Positions 44,626 to 57,445 of a stretch of DNA of 64,000 nt are shown in pieces (position 1 is the stretch's first letter; each line of letters opens with the position of its first letter). The position numbers and the translations under genes were made by a program. The DNA is taken from assembly GCA_963978895.1 (NCBI GenBank), contig OZ022243.1, positions 4,313,455 to 4,377,454 of the forward strand, in the 5' to 3' direction. This DNA is from Erpobdella octoculata (Eukaryota; Annelida; Clitellata; Hirudinida; Erpobdellidae). Under the pieces are notes generated by a model. That model saw only the letters and a list, made by a program, of their open reading frames with translations, did no database searches and was not told where the DNA came from.

Positions 44626-46475
44626 TCAATATTTGTTTATTCCGAATATTCTTACGCCGTCAAGTTGCGGCAACTTCGGGATGAGAACGGACAGAAGAGA
44701 GATGGCGTTCGCAACAAAGTGGTACCAGTTGTACTTTGTGTAGAAACTTGCCAGGAAAAATCTGAAGACAAAATCAATAGATTATCTGATAACCTGATGT
44801 CATTATTTGTTTAAATTAAAAAAAATCCAACCTAGCTATTCTCCTAATTTTCGGGTGAAAAAGCGGCTTGCAGTTAAAATGACTGCGCAAAGCTACAAAA
44901 GTGCAGCTAGTGTGCTACAAAGTACTTTATGCTAAAAATAATTGGTAGTTTAGACACTACCTGATGCTGCTTTGTCTCAAATTATAATACGTTTGGGCTT
45001 TCGTTCAAGTAACTCAGTTACGGGATGAAAAAAATGGCAAAATGTGTCATGGTCTCTGGCAACCAAATAAATTATCATAATCTATGCAACAGTTTAGGCA
45101 AACAAGAGCTGGATGAAAAAACTGGTCAGTGTGTATGGACCTTTAGATCATTTTTGGTGAGGCAGATTAGTATATTTGGCAAATCATAGATTAATATTAC
45201 TGATAGAATTTATTGAAAGACTTCTTTTTTAGTTCATTATTTTTCTTTATGTTTTCATTATTTAAAAGCAATAAAAATAATTTATTGCCTCAGAAGTTAC
45301 TCTTTTACTCAACCTAATGCAAAAAACTTGAACTCTCCAAGGTGACTAGTTTTCAAGTTTATTTTCCTATTGAAAAAAGCCTCCAAAAATGCGCCATTAA
45401 ATCTTGAGATGAAATAAAACACGATCTTGCACTTTCCTCTCTTTCAAACACGTGCTGACAGCCAACAACACTATGCTGACTAATAGATGCAAGAAAGCGT
45501 CGATAACCTATTTTCCGAATTAGTACACCAGACGATTGATAACTTTGGCTATTGCAATAAACGTTTATTATGCCGGCTATGATTTGTAAATGAGTTGAAT
45601 AATCCATTATATACATAGGAAATATTAAAATCTATACCAATATTTTAAAACGTTATATCCTAATGTACGTTATAGCCGGGGTAATTTAATGAGGGGCAGA
45701 CAGGGCAAATGCACGGGACCAAAGTTACATTACGTTATAACCAGATTATACAGTATATATTATTAGAAAACATAAATAAAAATAAATACATGTACCAACA
45801 GCCTTTAAACCGGCCAAATACTAACAGAACAATCGGAACCACTGTTAGAAACTTTCTTGATGGTGAAAATTGAATTCCATAATCCAACTGCTCCCAAACG
45901 GTCCTGTATCTGGATTTTCCTTGGTCGGCTGTTTCAAACGGAGTTCCTTTTTCGATATGTAGGATTATGAACATCAACTGTTAGGAGAAAAAAATAAAAA
46001 ATGTTAAGAACAAATTTTGACAAATTAAATGGCAGTCATATCTACCAAGATAACTGAATTCTAACAAGCAATTGCTTTGTTAATAATATTACATAAAAAT
46101 GTATTGGGTGATAAGATAGATTACAAAACCACCTGAAAAAAATATTAACATTTTATCTTGTTAAAATTTTTAATTTTTTGACAGAGCCAGTTAAAACAGT
46201 GTTTTGTACTTCATTGTTATATAAATAATACATAATGCATAATATCTCCTTCAAAATAAATTAATAACTACACAATGGACATGTCAGCAAAATAAACTAA
46301 CTGCATTGTGAATAACATTGGTGAGAGTCCATGCCATAGCCACAGAGAGAAAGGGCAAACTGAGAAACACGTAGTGTATAAAAGCCACGACCAGCACATA
46401 CGTTAGCCACATCCCTCTACTGCTGAAGTAAGTCGAGTTCGGGTTGGGATCACTGTGAGCCACCCCAACGTTCAT
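44626..46475 (-). CDS. ORMDL: ORMDL family sphingolipid regulator, 3 exons
   Basis: ORMDL proteins are four-pass ER membrane subunits that inhibit serine palmitoyltransferase when ceramide is abundant. Exons: 46475-46302, 45977-45826, 44761-44626, with phases 0 and 2. The model is 153 residues, the same length as human ORMDL1-3. It begins [13 protein letters not shown], keeping the asparagine at position 13 reported to sense ceramide in ORMDL3. Other matches are [62 protein letters not shown] and the invariant tail [17 protein letters not shown]. The exon 2 donor (GTTAGT) was chosen because it alone restores the frame into exon 3. The 1.06-kb second intron contains a pogo-like terminus right beside exon 2. 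The gene is convergent with RPL10A and divergent from MED1. Confidence 0.97.
45640..45755. mobile_element. pogo/Tigger-like transposon terminus
   Basis: On the minus strand the end reads CTGTATAATCTGGTTATAAC, close to the CAGTATAATCTCGTTATAACG type of inverted repeat known from pogo-group elements, followed by a TA. Internal GTTATAGCC motifs near 45670 fit. The other end was not found, so this is a truncated copy in ORMDL intron 2. Confidence 0.4.
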
Positions 46476-48067
46476 GATGACCTGCTTGGTGATTTAAGAC
46501 TGATGACAAAAGAAGTGTCTGAAATCATGTTGTAACAAGTGAAATTAAAATAAACTCAAACAGTAAAGAAACTCATTGAAAAAATAAGCAATCGTTTACT
46601 TTGACGAGTTGAGAAGGCTAGGAAAAAATTTGTAACGTGACTACTGTAGGCAGTCAGTGCTATTGACATGGCAGAGCATATTATTAATATTACTAGAAAT
46701 AGCCAATAGAATCCCATTATATATTATTTTAGGCATTGTACAATTGCGTAATAACTTTTATTGCACCCCTGTGCGCACTAATTTTTTTTAACTGCTGACT
46801 GCCGCGGCCACCTCGTTATACGAAATTGCTAACATACATACCTACATACCGACATAGAAAATTATGTATGTAGATTATTATTATTAGCATATTAACTATA
46901 ACCTCAAATCTAACCTAACCCTCCACCATGTTAATAGCAATTTCGCTGCTTATTGCCATGGCATGCACCTTGTTAATAGAATTAACAACTATAGGCCAAT
47001 TTGGCCTGGCCAAACCTGTCAAATTAAATGATTACCAAAAATTCAGTCATCTATATTTACATCATTAAACCTTCAGATTGTATACGATTGAAGCAGTTTT
47101 ACAGCTAAACAAAATCGTGCCAGCAAAAGAACAAACCACAAATTCTCGGTTCATTTCCAGTTACAGAAACCATCATACAAGAACCTTTTTAGGGGTCTCT
47201 CAAAAATTAGGTACTTTGCATTATATTGGTCTAGTGTTTAGTTTATAATTTTATATTTATATATACAATAGAGTAATAGAGTCATTAGAACAATCAATCC
47301 ACTGGCCAATTATTTCTAACAAATGTTGCATACAATTATTCACGTATTGACGTGTTGGATAAAAATAAGAAATGTTGCAAAAAACTGTTTTTCAGTACCC
47401 TGCTTTAATGCCAACCTTATGTCTTTTATTTATTTTTATTACCATATTTACCATCATTATTATCACGTCTTTGTTTGTCTTACGTTTACGTCGTACGATT
47501 ACACATTTCGCTCATTAACCTGATTATAGTCTGCAATTTATTAAATCAAACACAAAATAACAAACTCTTATTCAACATTGATTAATACTAACTTTGAGCT
47601 TTTTGACAAATGATGCAAAATCGTTCTTTATGCGAATACGCGTTTCTAACACAACGAACTGAAGCGAATGTTTTTTTTTTTAGTAATTTACCAAGCGCTT
47701 CCACTCCAATGCGATTTAGTCTCTTAATAAAGGTAAAAATGTTTCAAATATTGCATTCCAATTTAAAAAGTTTAATTTTCATTTAATTATTTTAAATACA
47801 AAAATAATTACTATCATAGTCTGCAATTTATAAGTTAGAAAAATAAAATAACTTTTCAATAAGATTATCGCTACAAAAAATACATGAAAATACTTTTTTT
47901 ATGAAGTAAATGCGTGTATAGATTAAATATTTATAACATTTTTTTATGGGTTTGAATAAATAATACTACATTATGATACTTCGCAGATAGCTTTGTTGTA
48001 TTTTTTAAAGATATTTTTAGCTAATGAAATGTAAACAAGGCGCTTCACGGTGAGAATTATTGATTAA
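46476..48067. promoter_or_regulatory. divergent intergenic region, ORMDL / MED1
   Basis: These 1.6 kb separate the ORMDL and MED1 start codons and must include both promoters. I see no TATA box or CpG-rich core. ATAGTCTGCAATTTAT occurs twice (near 47527 and 47816). The stretch 46790-46980 is slightly GC-richer, without a readable frame. Confidence 0.45.
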
Positions 48068-51000
48068 ATGGCGGCTGCGATGGTTGTTGAAGGATCGCAG
48101 GCATCTAAAAATGGTTTATTTTATTTCTCCGTTGACATAGATTTTTTCTCTTTTGTTTATGTTTTGTTTAAAAATGTCTTTATATGCTAGTTTAAGCCTC
48201 CCGCAAATTGTCAGCAAATTATTATTGTTGTAGAATTTTTTCGACTGCATCATTTGTTTCATCGAATCTTGTATTTATGAGTTTATTAGACACATTTAAT
48301 GATTTATTGTAGAAGGCGACAAAATGCAACTAGATTGTTTGATGGAAAAGCTGCGAAGCAAGAATCGTCGCCAGAAAACAGCAATTGAAGCTATAAAGAT
48401 TTTTCACACAGTTTCAAATGTTCGTTAGCATTTGTGTTCAATCAACGCACTGGCTACGGATCCGGCAGTGCCGGACCTATAACTATTATTTTTCGGGGTC
48501 CGTCAATTGATAAAAAAATAAAAATGAACGTAAATTTTATTTTTTTTAATTAAAATTAAAATTAAAATTATTTATATTAAAAACAAAATTTGAATTTATT
48601 TTTATTTAAAAAAGTTTGATTTACATTTTCGATAGCATTAGTCATAGATACTATTATCTATGGTTATTTTGATCAGTGACGGACCACTCATTAATTTTTT
48701 TCGGGATACGTCAGTGACGGACCGATAACTATTATTTTTCGGGGTCCGTCAGGGACATACATTTTTCAATGGTATTGGGATGAAATAAAATACAAGACAA
48801 CAATAATAGTCTGATACAAATTTATTAAAGTAAAAATTTGTTTATATCAGCTCCAGCATGAATAACAAAACCATTCTTTTTTGGGTTTTTTGGTTAATCC
48901 AGCACAGCTAAAATGGTACCATTCTAAGCAGCTGTCGCACTCAATACAGTTTTCTGTATCTGTTTTTTGTTTGAGCCCTGAAAAATTCGATGTGATTGCT
49001 GAACTTGTTGTTTTAGCCATCTATCACCAATTCCAATAAGAGAGAAAATTGGTATCCCTTTTGCTCTTCTACTTGCAAACATGTGTTTGCATGGTAGATT
49101 CATTGTTTTGGCAAATGAACAAACACAACTGTTTTCATTCAGTGTTTCCATTTCCCCCCCAATATCTCCTTTAACAGTTTCCAATTCAACTTGCACCTCA
49201 AAGATTCTTGATTTCATTAGTTGGGTTTTCACAAATGAAAATGAAAAAGGTGTAAGTATCTCCATGTACTGGTTCTCGATACTGCAACTTGGTTTACTTA
49301 CATATGTTTTCATATGTTGTAATTCTGTTCTCTAATTCTGTGTAGGAACTGAAACTATCACCCACTCTTAACGACATTGTTTGTTTATGATTTAAAAATA
49401 TTTCTTAGAATATTTCAGCTGCCAGTGTACTTCGATAACGTAGATATAAACCGTGTTTTGTTTATAGCAACGCACTGGCTACGGATCCAAATTTTGTTTT
49501 TAATATTAATAATTTTAATTTAAATTAAAAAAAATAAAATTTACGTTTATTTTTATTTTTTTATCAATTGACGGATCCCGAAAAGTAATAGTTATAGGTC
49601 CGGCACTGCCGGATCCGTAGCCAGTGCGTTCAATCAAACTTTGTTCGTTTATAGTACTTTATAGACCATAACTTAATAGTTAGTTAAAACAGTGGCTAAA
49701 TGACTAAAACCCTTAAACTTGAGAAGACACAGTGGTAAGTATCTAGTTTGTTTGTAGAAGTTTATTTATCATTCATTACTAATTGAAAGAAAATGAAAGG
49801 ACTAACAAGAACAGTGATTCAATGACTGAAGCCATAAAAAAACAAGTTCATAGCTAATTTGAGTCAGATTAAACACTCAAAGGTTTCTTCTTGTATCTTG
49901 TTTTGTGTGATCGACCAAACCAGTTTATTTGTAAAAGTCTATTCAGTATTACTTGTGTATATTGTCTAGTGTATACTCAACTATAATGAATCTGCAAAGG
50001 TTTTGTATAGGAAAAGAGTTTATGTAAGGGATAAATTTAAGTCTGCTAGTCAGGGATTAAGTTAAGCATTATATTTTAAGTATCTAGTCAGTTATTTAGA
50101 AGTAGGCAAAATAGGCTTCTAGATTCATCAAGTTACTTACAGAAAGAAAGTATTAGTTATTTTTGAACCCTATTAAATATAATAATAACATACACGACAC
50201 AGCACAACGGAATTGCAACATCTTTCCAAACACATCATAAAGATCTTAAACATTAATTACAGAACCTCTGTTATAACTTATTTCCTGGGACATCTTAATG
50301 TGACAACTGTTACTCTTCTGTTGTTTTATATTAGCATTATAATTGAGCAGACTTGGCAGATCTTCACTGGTCTTCTGCTAAACTTTCTAGGAGATATTAG
50401 TTTTTTGTTTTTAAATGTATTAATACTTGTACTACTTTATTAGGTTTAATTTTTAGTGGAATTTTTTTCATTTTATATCAGGACAGAAAAAGTGGATTCG
50501 ACCTACACTTGTTACACGCCCAGCTGAACAGTCTGAGGAGTTCGATAAATGGTATGAATTTTAAGATTCGATGTTGTTTTTTATCGTTATGTAAATTTTT
50601 TTTGCGATGGCTGGTGAATTAATCAGTGAAGAAATACTTTTTCTTTTTGATATTTCCGATAGAAATAATGTTTTAATGTTTTAATGCTAAGATGGACTTA
50701 GGAAGCGGGCTTGGTTTTGAATCAATGATATATTTTAGATGGATACTAGCCCATTCGTCGCAAAGCCGTTTCGTCGCAGGGTACATTTTCGTCGCGACAT
50801 TGCGACGAAAATTCCCACCTTGCGACGAAACGGCCCAGAATGCGACGAAACGGCCGACCTTTGCGACGAAAAGTCTAACAATTTCGGTGGGCAGTATTCC
50901 GATGTATGGCGAAACCGTTGGCCACCTTATTGCAAAAGACCACTAGACCGGCAAATGCAAGGTGAATTCCGCAATCTGCACGAGCCATGTCATTACAACA

Positions 51001-54000
51001 GGTTGCTGCACGCTTACTACCGTTGCAACTGGGTTGTATTTATGCCATGTTGCATACCAGACAAAGGTGTCGGATTAAATGGAAGTCGTTTTGTTATATT
51101 CGCCAGGGGAAGTGATTTTTATCCCTACGCGGCACTATAATTCTAAAACGATATAAGTTGCTAATTAGCTTCAAATTTCTAGAGTACAGTCATAATTTAA
51201 ATTAAATTGAGAATATTAAAAAGAAAACCAAATAAACAGCCCATTTAATGAAAACTTAGTAATTCAAATAACACAAAATCATAATAATAATCATTTATTG
51301 TTCAATTTTAACAAGTTCGTTAGCTGACTATGCAGCTGAATTGAATCAATTTTTTTTGTTGAAAAATTAAGATAGAGTTTGTTGAGTTCTTCTTCAAACT
51401 CTTTGGCAACTCTTCTTTGAGCCCTTTGAACCTGATACAAGCTCACAAATTGCTCGTTTAGAGCTATGGTGCGTGCCTCCTTTTCTAAGACTGAACACAA
51501 AGCATAACGGCTTGTGTTGTGGTTGGCCATTTCCTTTAATCCATTGTTCCATCCTTCCAGGTCGTTGTTGGTCCTTATTTTCACATCAAAACAGGACCAG
51601 GTAGACACTGGATAGGAACCATTAAGCCACGTTTTTTGAAAGTATTTCATAAATTGCTAAATAAAAACATTGTTGTTAAAAAGTATGAACAGTAAACACT
51701 AATAATATAGTAGCACTTACTTTTATTTTTGGCATTATGTTCTAACAAGGATTCCATAACAATTTGTTTGGATCCTATGTGTGGTTAGCTTTGCCTTTTT
51801 CGATAATAATCTGATGTTTTTCTGTTCTGGGATAGATAGGTTTGGTAGGCAGGTATGGAACTGTGAGCATTTGTAGTTGGAGCCAGTTTGAATAACTCTT
51901 CCTCTGCTCGCTGAGAAAATAATAATATTAATTAACATGTTCAGGGACTTACGCTGAGTTAATCATTGACTTACTTTCGCTGTTTTTCGAAGATATCGAT
52001 CGATTGACACACGTCCAAAGCATCGTGTAGCGATACAAAATCACATTCCTCTGGCGAATATAACAAAACGACTTCCATTTAATCCGACACCTTTGTCTGG
52101 TATTGCAACATGGCATAAACACAACCCAGTTTGAACGGTAGTAAGCGTGCGCAACCTCTTGTAATGACATGGCTCGTGCAGATTGCGGAATTCACCTTGC
52201 ATTTGGCGGTCGAGTGGTCTTTGGCAATAGGGTGGCCATCTGTTTCGCCATACATCGGAATACTGCCCACCGAAATTGTTAGACTTTTCGTCGCAAAGGT
52301 CGGCCGTTTCGTCGCATTCTGGGCCGTTTCGTCGCAAGGTGGGAATTTTCGTCGCAATGTCGCGACGAAAATGTACCCTGCGACGAAACGGCTTTGCGAC
52401 GAATTGGCCTGCACCCATTTTAGATAATAGGATGCCATGCTATTAGGTTTATGATTATCAAGTGAATATAAATCTGTTTTGAAATGAAATGAATCACCTG
52501 GTGTGGCGAATAAATTTTATGCTTAATTAAAATTCAAATGTTTTAAATCACCTGTTCCAGGATTTAATTAAGTTATAGTAATTAATAGCATGAAAATGAT
52601 ACTTTTGGCATGTTTATCCAAAAGACTTGAAACTGAATTAATTTATTAATAGAAATCATAATTTTCTGGAAAAAGTTTTGTATTTTGGTTTGTGTATTTG
52701 TATGTTTTCTAGAAGTATTGTATTATGAGAGATTATACTATTTGTATAAAATTTGGTTCTTATGAATCAGCTTAGAAAAACTTTGGCACAAGCTGCTTGC
52801 TATCTATCTAATAATGTGATTCCTACTGTTGATGGGATGAAGCAAACCAACAAACAAGCAAGCAAATATAGCTGCCACTTGATATTCGTATTCTTGGTTG
52901 TTCATTTATTTTATTAAGGAATATAAAGTTTCATATTATTTCAGATTTTTTTATTAGTTCCATTTTTATTTTTTTCTATATATAAATTGGTAATTTATTT
53001 ATTTTAATAATAATATCGTATTTAATTGTTCTTGATCTTTAGCTTCCGTGTCTCATATTAAACAGAAAGATTTGTTAACTTGCTTTCATAATAATATTTT
53101 CATGTTTAATTGATTGTTGCCAACTGATCAGCTAAGAGAGAGAGTAGTTATTGGCCATCTTCATCCTTTTGCATCTCATTTCATCGCCTTCATCGTTAAC
53201 CTACTTTCATTATATTTCATCTTTGCAGATTTAATAATCACCATCATAATTTTTCCATTCTTATTTTTGCCATCGTAAGATATTAAATTGTTTTACATTC
53301 GCATATTTTCAGCAGTTTTTTTGAACGTTTCAGAGAAGTTACTTTTAAAATAATAAACTTTCTAATTTAAAATATTAAATCAAATTCAGAGAGAATCATA
53401 AAAAGACTGTTTCTTGAATCGTTCTTATCTCGATTTTTAATAACCTTCCAGTCGGAAAGACAAGTTACACATTGGACAGACTGGAAGCGGTCGCAACTCA
53501 GTGCGGATTGAAGTTTTTTTCCGACGTCAACAAGGGAGAAGCCGTCTGCTCTTGTGACATCTTCAGTTTCAAGTTTGTTTTTATGATATTTATTTATCAT
53601 TATTATTTATTATTATATTATTATCATTATTTATTATTATTTATTATTATTATTATCATTATTTATTTTTATTATTATCTTAGATAAATGGTTAGATCTG
53701 GCCGCGGATGAATGGAGTTTTTTCTTAATGTTTTTATTTGATTTTTTATTCGAGAAAATATTTTTTTATTTAGGTTTTCGGTGAATGAAAATGGAATCAT
53801 CGAAGATGTTTTTATAACAGTCAATTCAGACGCGAGAGTGAGAATTCTATATATTTTTTGCTTTATATATTCTTTTTTTAGTTTTTTTTATGTTTTTATT
53901 GAGATCGACATTTAGGGAATTTGTTCAAATATCTTTAAATTTGAAAATAATTAACAATATTTCTTTTATACACAACGACACAGCCCTGTCCAGAGCTGTT

Positions 54001-55153
54001 GAAGTCATTAAAAGGTGGTGATTACGATGAACTGAAAAGACACATTGAAGGACTAAATTCAATAAATGAAATCTCATCGGACAAGTGAGAAAGATTTTTT
54101 TTTGTTTTCTTTCATTTGGCGATGATGATGATGATCTCGTGTGAAGTCGTAACTCTCACGTTATTAAGGCATTGAAATGTACAGCTTCTCTCTCACAGTG
54201 AAAACGATTTACAGAAAACATTGTGTGTAATTTATGTATTTGTGACTTATGTCACGTGTATTGTGTCTTGTTTGTCTGTTATTTTTGTCTATTTTGTATG
54301 AATTCCTGGTACGTTGTATTTATTTGTGTGCGTATGATTGCGTAATGCGTTGATTTTGTCCACAAGTGTGGCGTTTTGTATTGCGTTAAAATGTGTGTGC
54401 TTGTGTTGAGTTTGTCGTTTTGTTCTGTGTAGAATGTTTTTTTTTCAAGTTCATTAAGGCAGGATTGATATCTCATACATGAACGTAAAGCCAAGTGTTA
54501 GCAATAAACAACCATAACAGCCAGTTACTTCTCAGCTTTATTTCTCAAGCTGCCATTTTGAATTTTTTTAATTGTTATGCCGCACTAACTAGCAATCAGG
54601 GTGTGATGAGGATGGTGATTAGTTTTGTTTATATCATTGATGAATGATTCATTTGTGGCTTTAATGGGTTTGTTTATGTGAACAAATTGAAGGTTTGTTT
54701 TTTATATGAGTGAATGAATGCATGTATGCATGCAGTAATGTATTAATGAAATAAGAATGAATGCATTAATTAAATTATGATTTATTGCATGCATGGAGTA
54801 GTGCATTAATTAAATTATGAATGATTGCATGCACGGAGTAATGCATTAATTAAATTATGAATGATTGCATGCACGGAGTAATGCATAAATTAAATTATGA
54901 ATGATTGCATGCATGGAGTAATGCATAAATAAAATTATGAATGATTGCATGGACAGAGCATAAATAAAATTATGAAAGAGCAGTTACTTTCTGTAAAAGA
55001 GATTTTTAATTTCCTTCTCTGTTTATTACATCGACTTGTCAACTTCTTGATTCATAGAGCAGGCAGATGATGAATTTTTTTACTTAATTTTATTTTACCA
55101 TTTTAACAACATTTTGTGCTTGCTGGAGAGAGTGTGTGTGTGTGTGTGTGTGC

Positions 55154-55212
<59 letters not shown>

Positions 55213-57109
55213 AGTATAGATAGTTATTTATAATATTTTATATTGATATCCTATAGGTGTTTCGTTATATTGTTTAAAATTTTTCTGATTGAATTGATAA
55301 ATAATTGTATTATATTTATATTTCTAATTGTTTTTTTTTAAATTCAATTTGTAGAAAAATAAAAAACAAAATCATAGTGGCTCTCCAGTCATTAGAAGCA
55401 GACCTCAATTCTCTCTCCGTTTATCAAAAGTGAGTTTTTAATATTATTATTTTTTCATTAGAGTTATTAAAAACAATATAAATATAATTCTTTAAAATAC
55501 TGAATTAGATTTGTAGTTTTGATGTTATTTTAACTGTTATTTAGATCACTGAAATGTAGTAGATAAATTGTGAATTCCATAAAATAGTGGTTATTCAGTT
55601 CACAAATTTTCTTGACTTATGATGATAGTAGCAATGGTATAGTGATGGTAATGATTATGATAATGAATGCTAATGGTGGTTTTTGCATAAATTATAATTT
55701 GACTTTAAGGATTTTTTCTTCGTCAGTTGAAGATTAAATGAAAAATTGATTCTGTTATTGAGGTTGTATGAATTGTTGAAGTAGTGTGCCATGCTGCACC
55801 GGTTGTAAACGTTGTTTAAATTGTATGCTATGTTGTTGAATTTGTATGCCTGAAGTTGTGTGTAAGATGTATGACATGTTGAAGTTGTGTGTAAATTGTA
55901 TTCCACATTGAAGTTATGTGTAAGTTGTATGCCACATTCAAGTTGTATGTAAGTTGTATGCCACATTCAAGTTGTGTGTAAGTTGTATGCCATGTTGAAG
56001 TTGTATGTAAGTTGTATGCCACATTGAAGTTGTATGCCATGTTGAAGTTGTGTATAAGTTGTTTGCGGTGTTGAAGTTAAACACACTGTTGAGGATGTTG
56101 AAGATGTATGGGAATGTACTCATTATTGAACTTATATTGTACTATGTTGAAGATGTATGCATTCTTGAAGTTTTTATATCTCAATTGTGGTCTTCCCCTT
56201 AAAGAATAAATAGTTAGTTTGTATTATTTTTTTTATTTTATTTTAAAAATCATTTTGTACTTCATGTTTTCAGTAATTTCTCAAGCATTCAGAGCTACGT
56301 ACACAGGTCACCATTGGGCATCCTTGTACCTAGAATCGGAGGTCTGTTGGCGTTCTTTTAATTGCTTATTTATTTATTTATTTACTTATTATTTGCTTTG
56401 ATTAAGAATAATTATTACAACTTTATTTAGTAAGTTTAATAATTAAGATTGTGACATTTTTTGTTTGTTAATAGAATGAGCTGATTAGGTTTTAATTTAA
56501 TTTATTGTTATTATAATTTTCATAGTATTTTTGTAATAAATTGTTATAATTTTCATAGCAGTTTAGTAATAAATTATTATAATTTTCATAGCAGTTTAGT
56601 AATAAATTATTATAATTTTCATAGCAGTTTAGTAATAAATTATTATAATTTTCATAGCAGTTTTGAAATAAATTAATAAATTCATGTGTATGAAGAGGGT
56701 CTGGGAATTTCATGCTTGCAAAATTTATGTGTGAAATTCCTAAATTGTTACTCAGGTAAAATGTTGTTGTATTTTTTCTCAAGGTTTACCAATGAAATTG
56801 ACGTATTTCGTCGGTCCGTACGATCTCCTTTGCAAACAAAGTAAAAGCATGATTCCTATGACGTTAGAAGGTATCCGTGACGATCAATTTCAATTTGCTG
56901 TTTATTGATTTTAGAAAAAATTAATTATGCTTATTAAAACAATTAATTACCTATTGCATGTTTGTGAGTATGAAGACATCAATAAACTGTTTTGGTCTTG
57001 CTCAATATAATATGTAAATTTAACTATGTAAAAGTGAAACTAAGATGTCAATAAAACCAGGAGAGACCATTACTCAATGTTCACATTTATTTATAATATA
57101 TAATTAATA

Positions 57110-57162
<53 letters not shown>

Positions 57163-57370
57163 TAATAATATAATAATTTATTATTTATTAAATGAACATA
57201 CTATAATGTTGATTTCAAGCGATCATTGAGAACAACGTGGGTCACAGTTTGACGGTAGGAATCGAGAAATCATCACACAATAATAAGATTCAAACCTCAA
57301 CGCTTATGCTTGCAAACAACACATCGGACGGAAAGAGGTTAGTTTGTTGTCATAAAATTTTAGATTTATT

Positions 57371-57445
<75 letters not shown>

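Noticed and set aside
45359..45616. 85-residue minus-strand frame in ORMDL intron 2
   Set aside because: The ORMDL sequence continues at 44761 with exact family similarity and phase, so this frame is intronic.
50739..52438. Mirrored open frames of 133, 119 and 125 residues on both strands
   Set aside because: They arise from the inverted arms of the MULE-like element; stops and shifts differ between arms, so I do not call them genes.
55670..56123. Minus-strand frames of HTTSTWHTTYTQL repeats
   Set aside because: Minisatellite within a MED1 intron, antisense to the gene.
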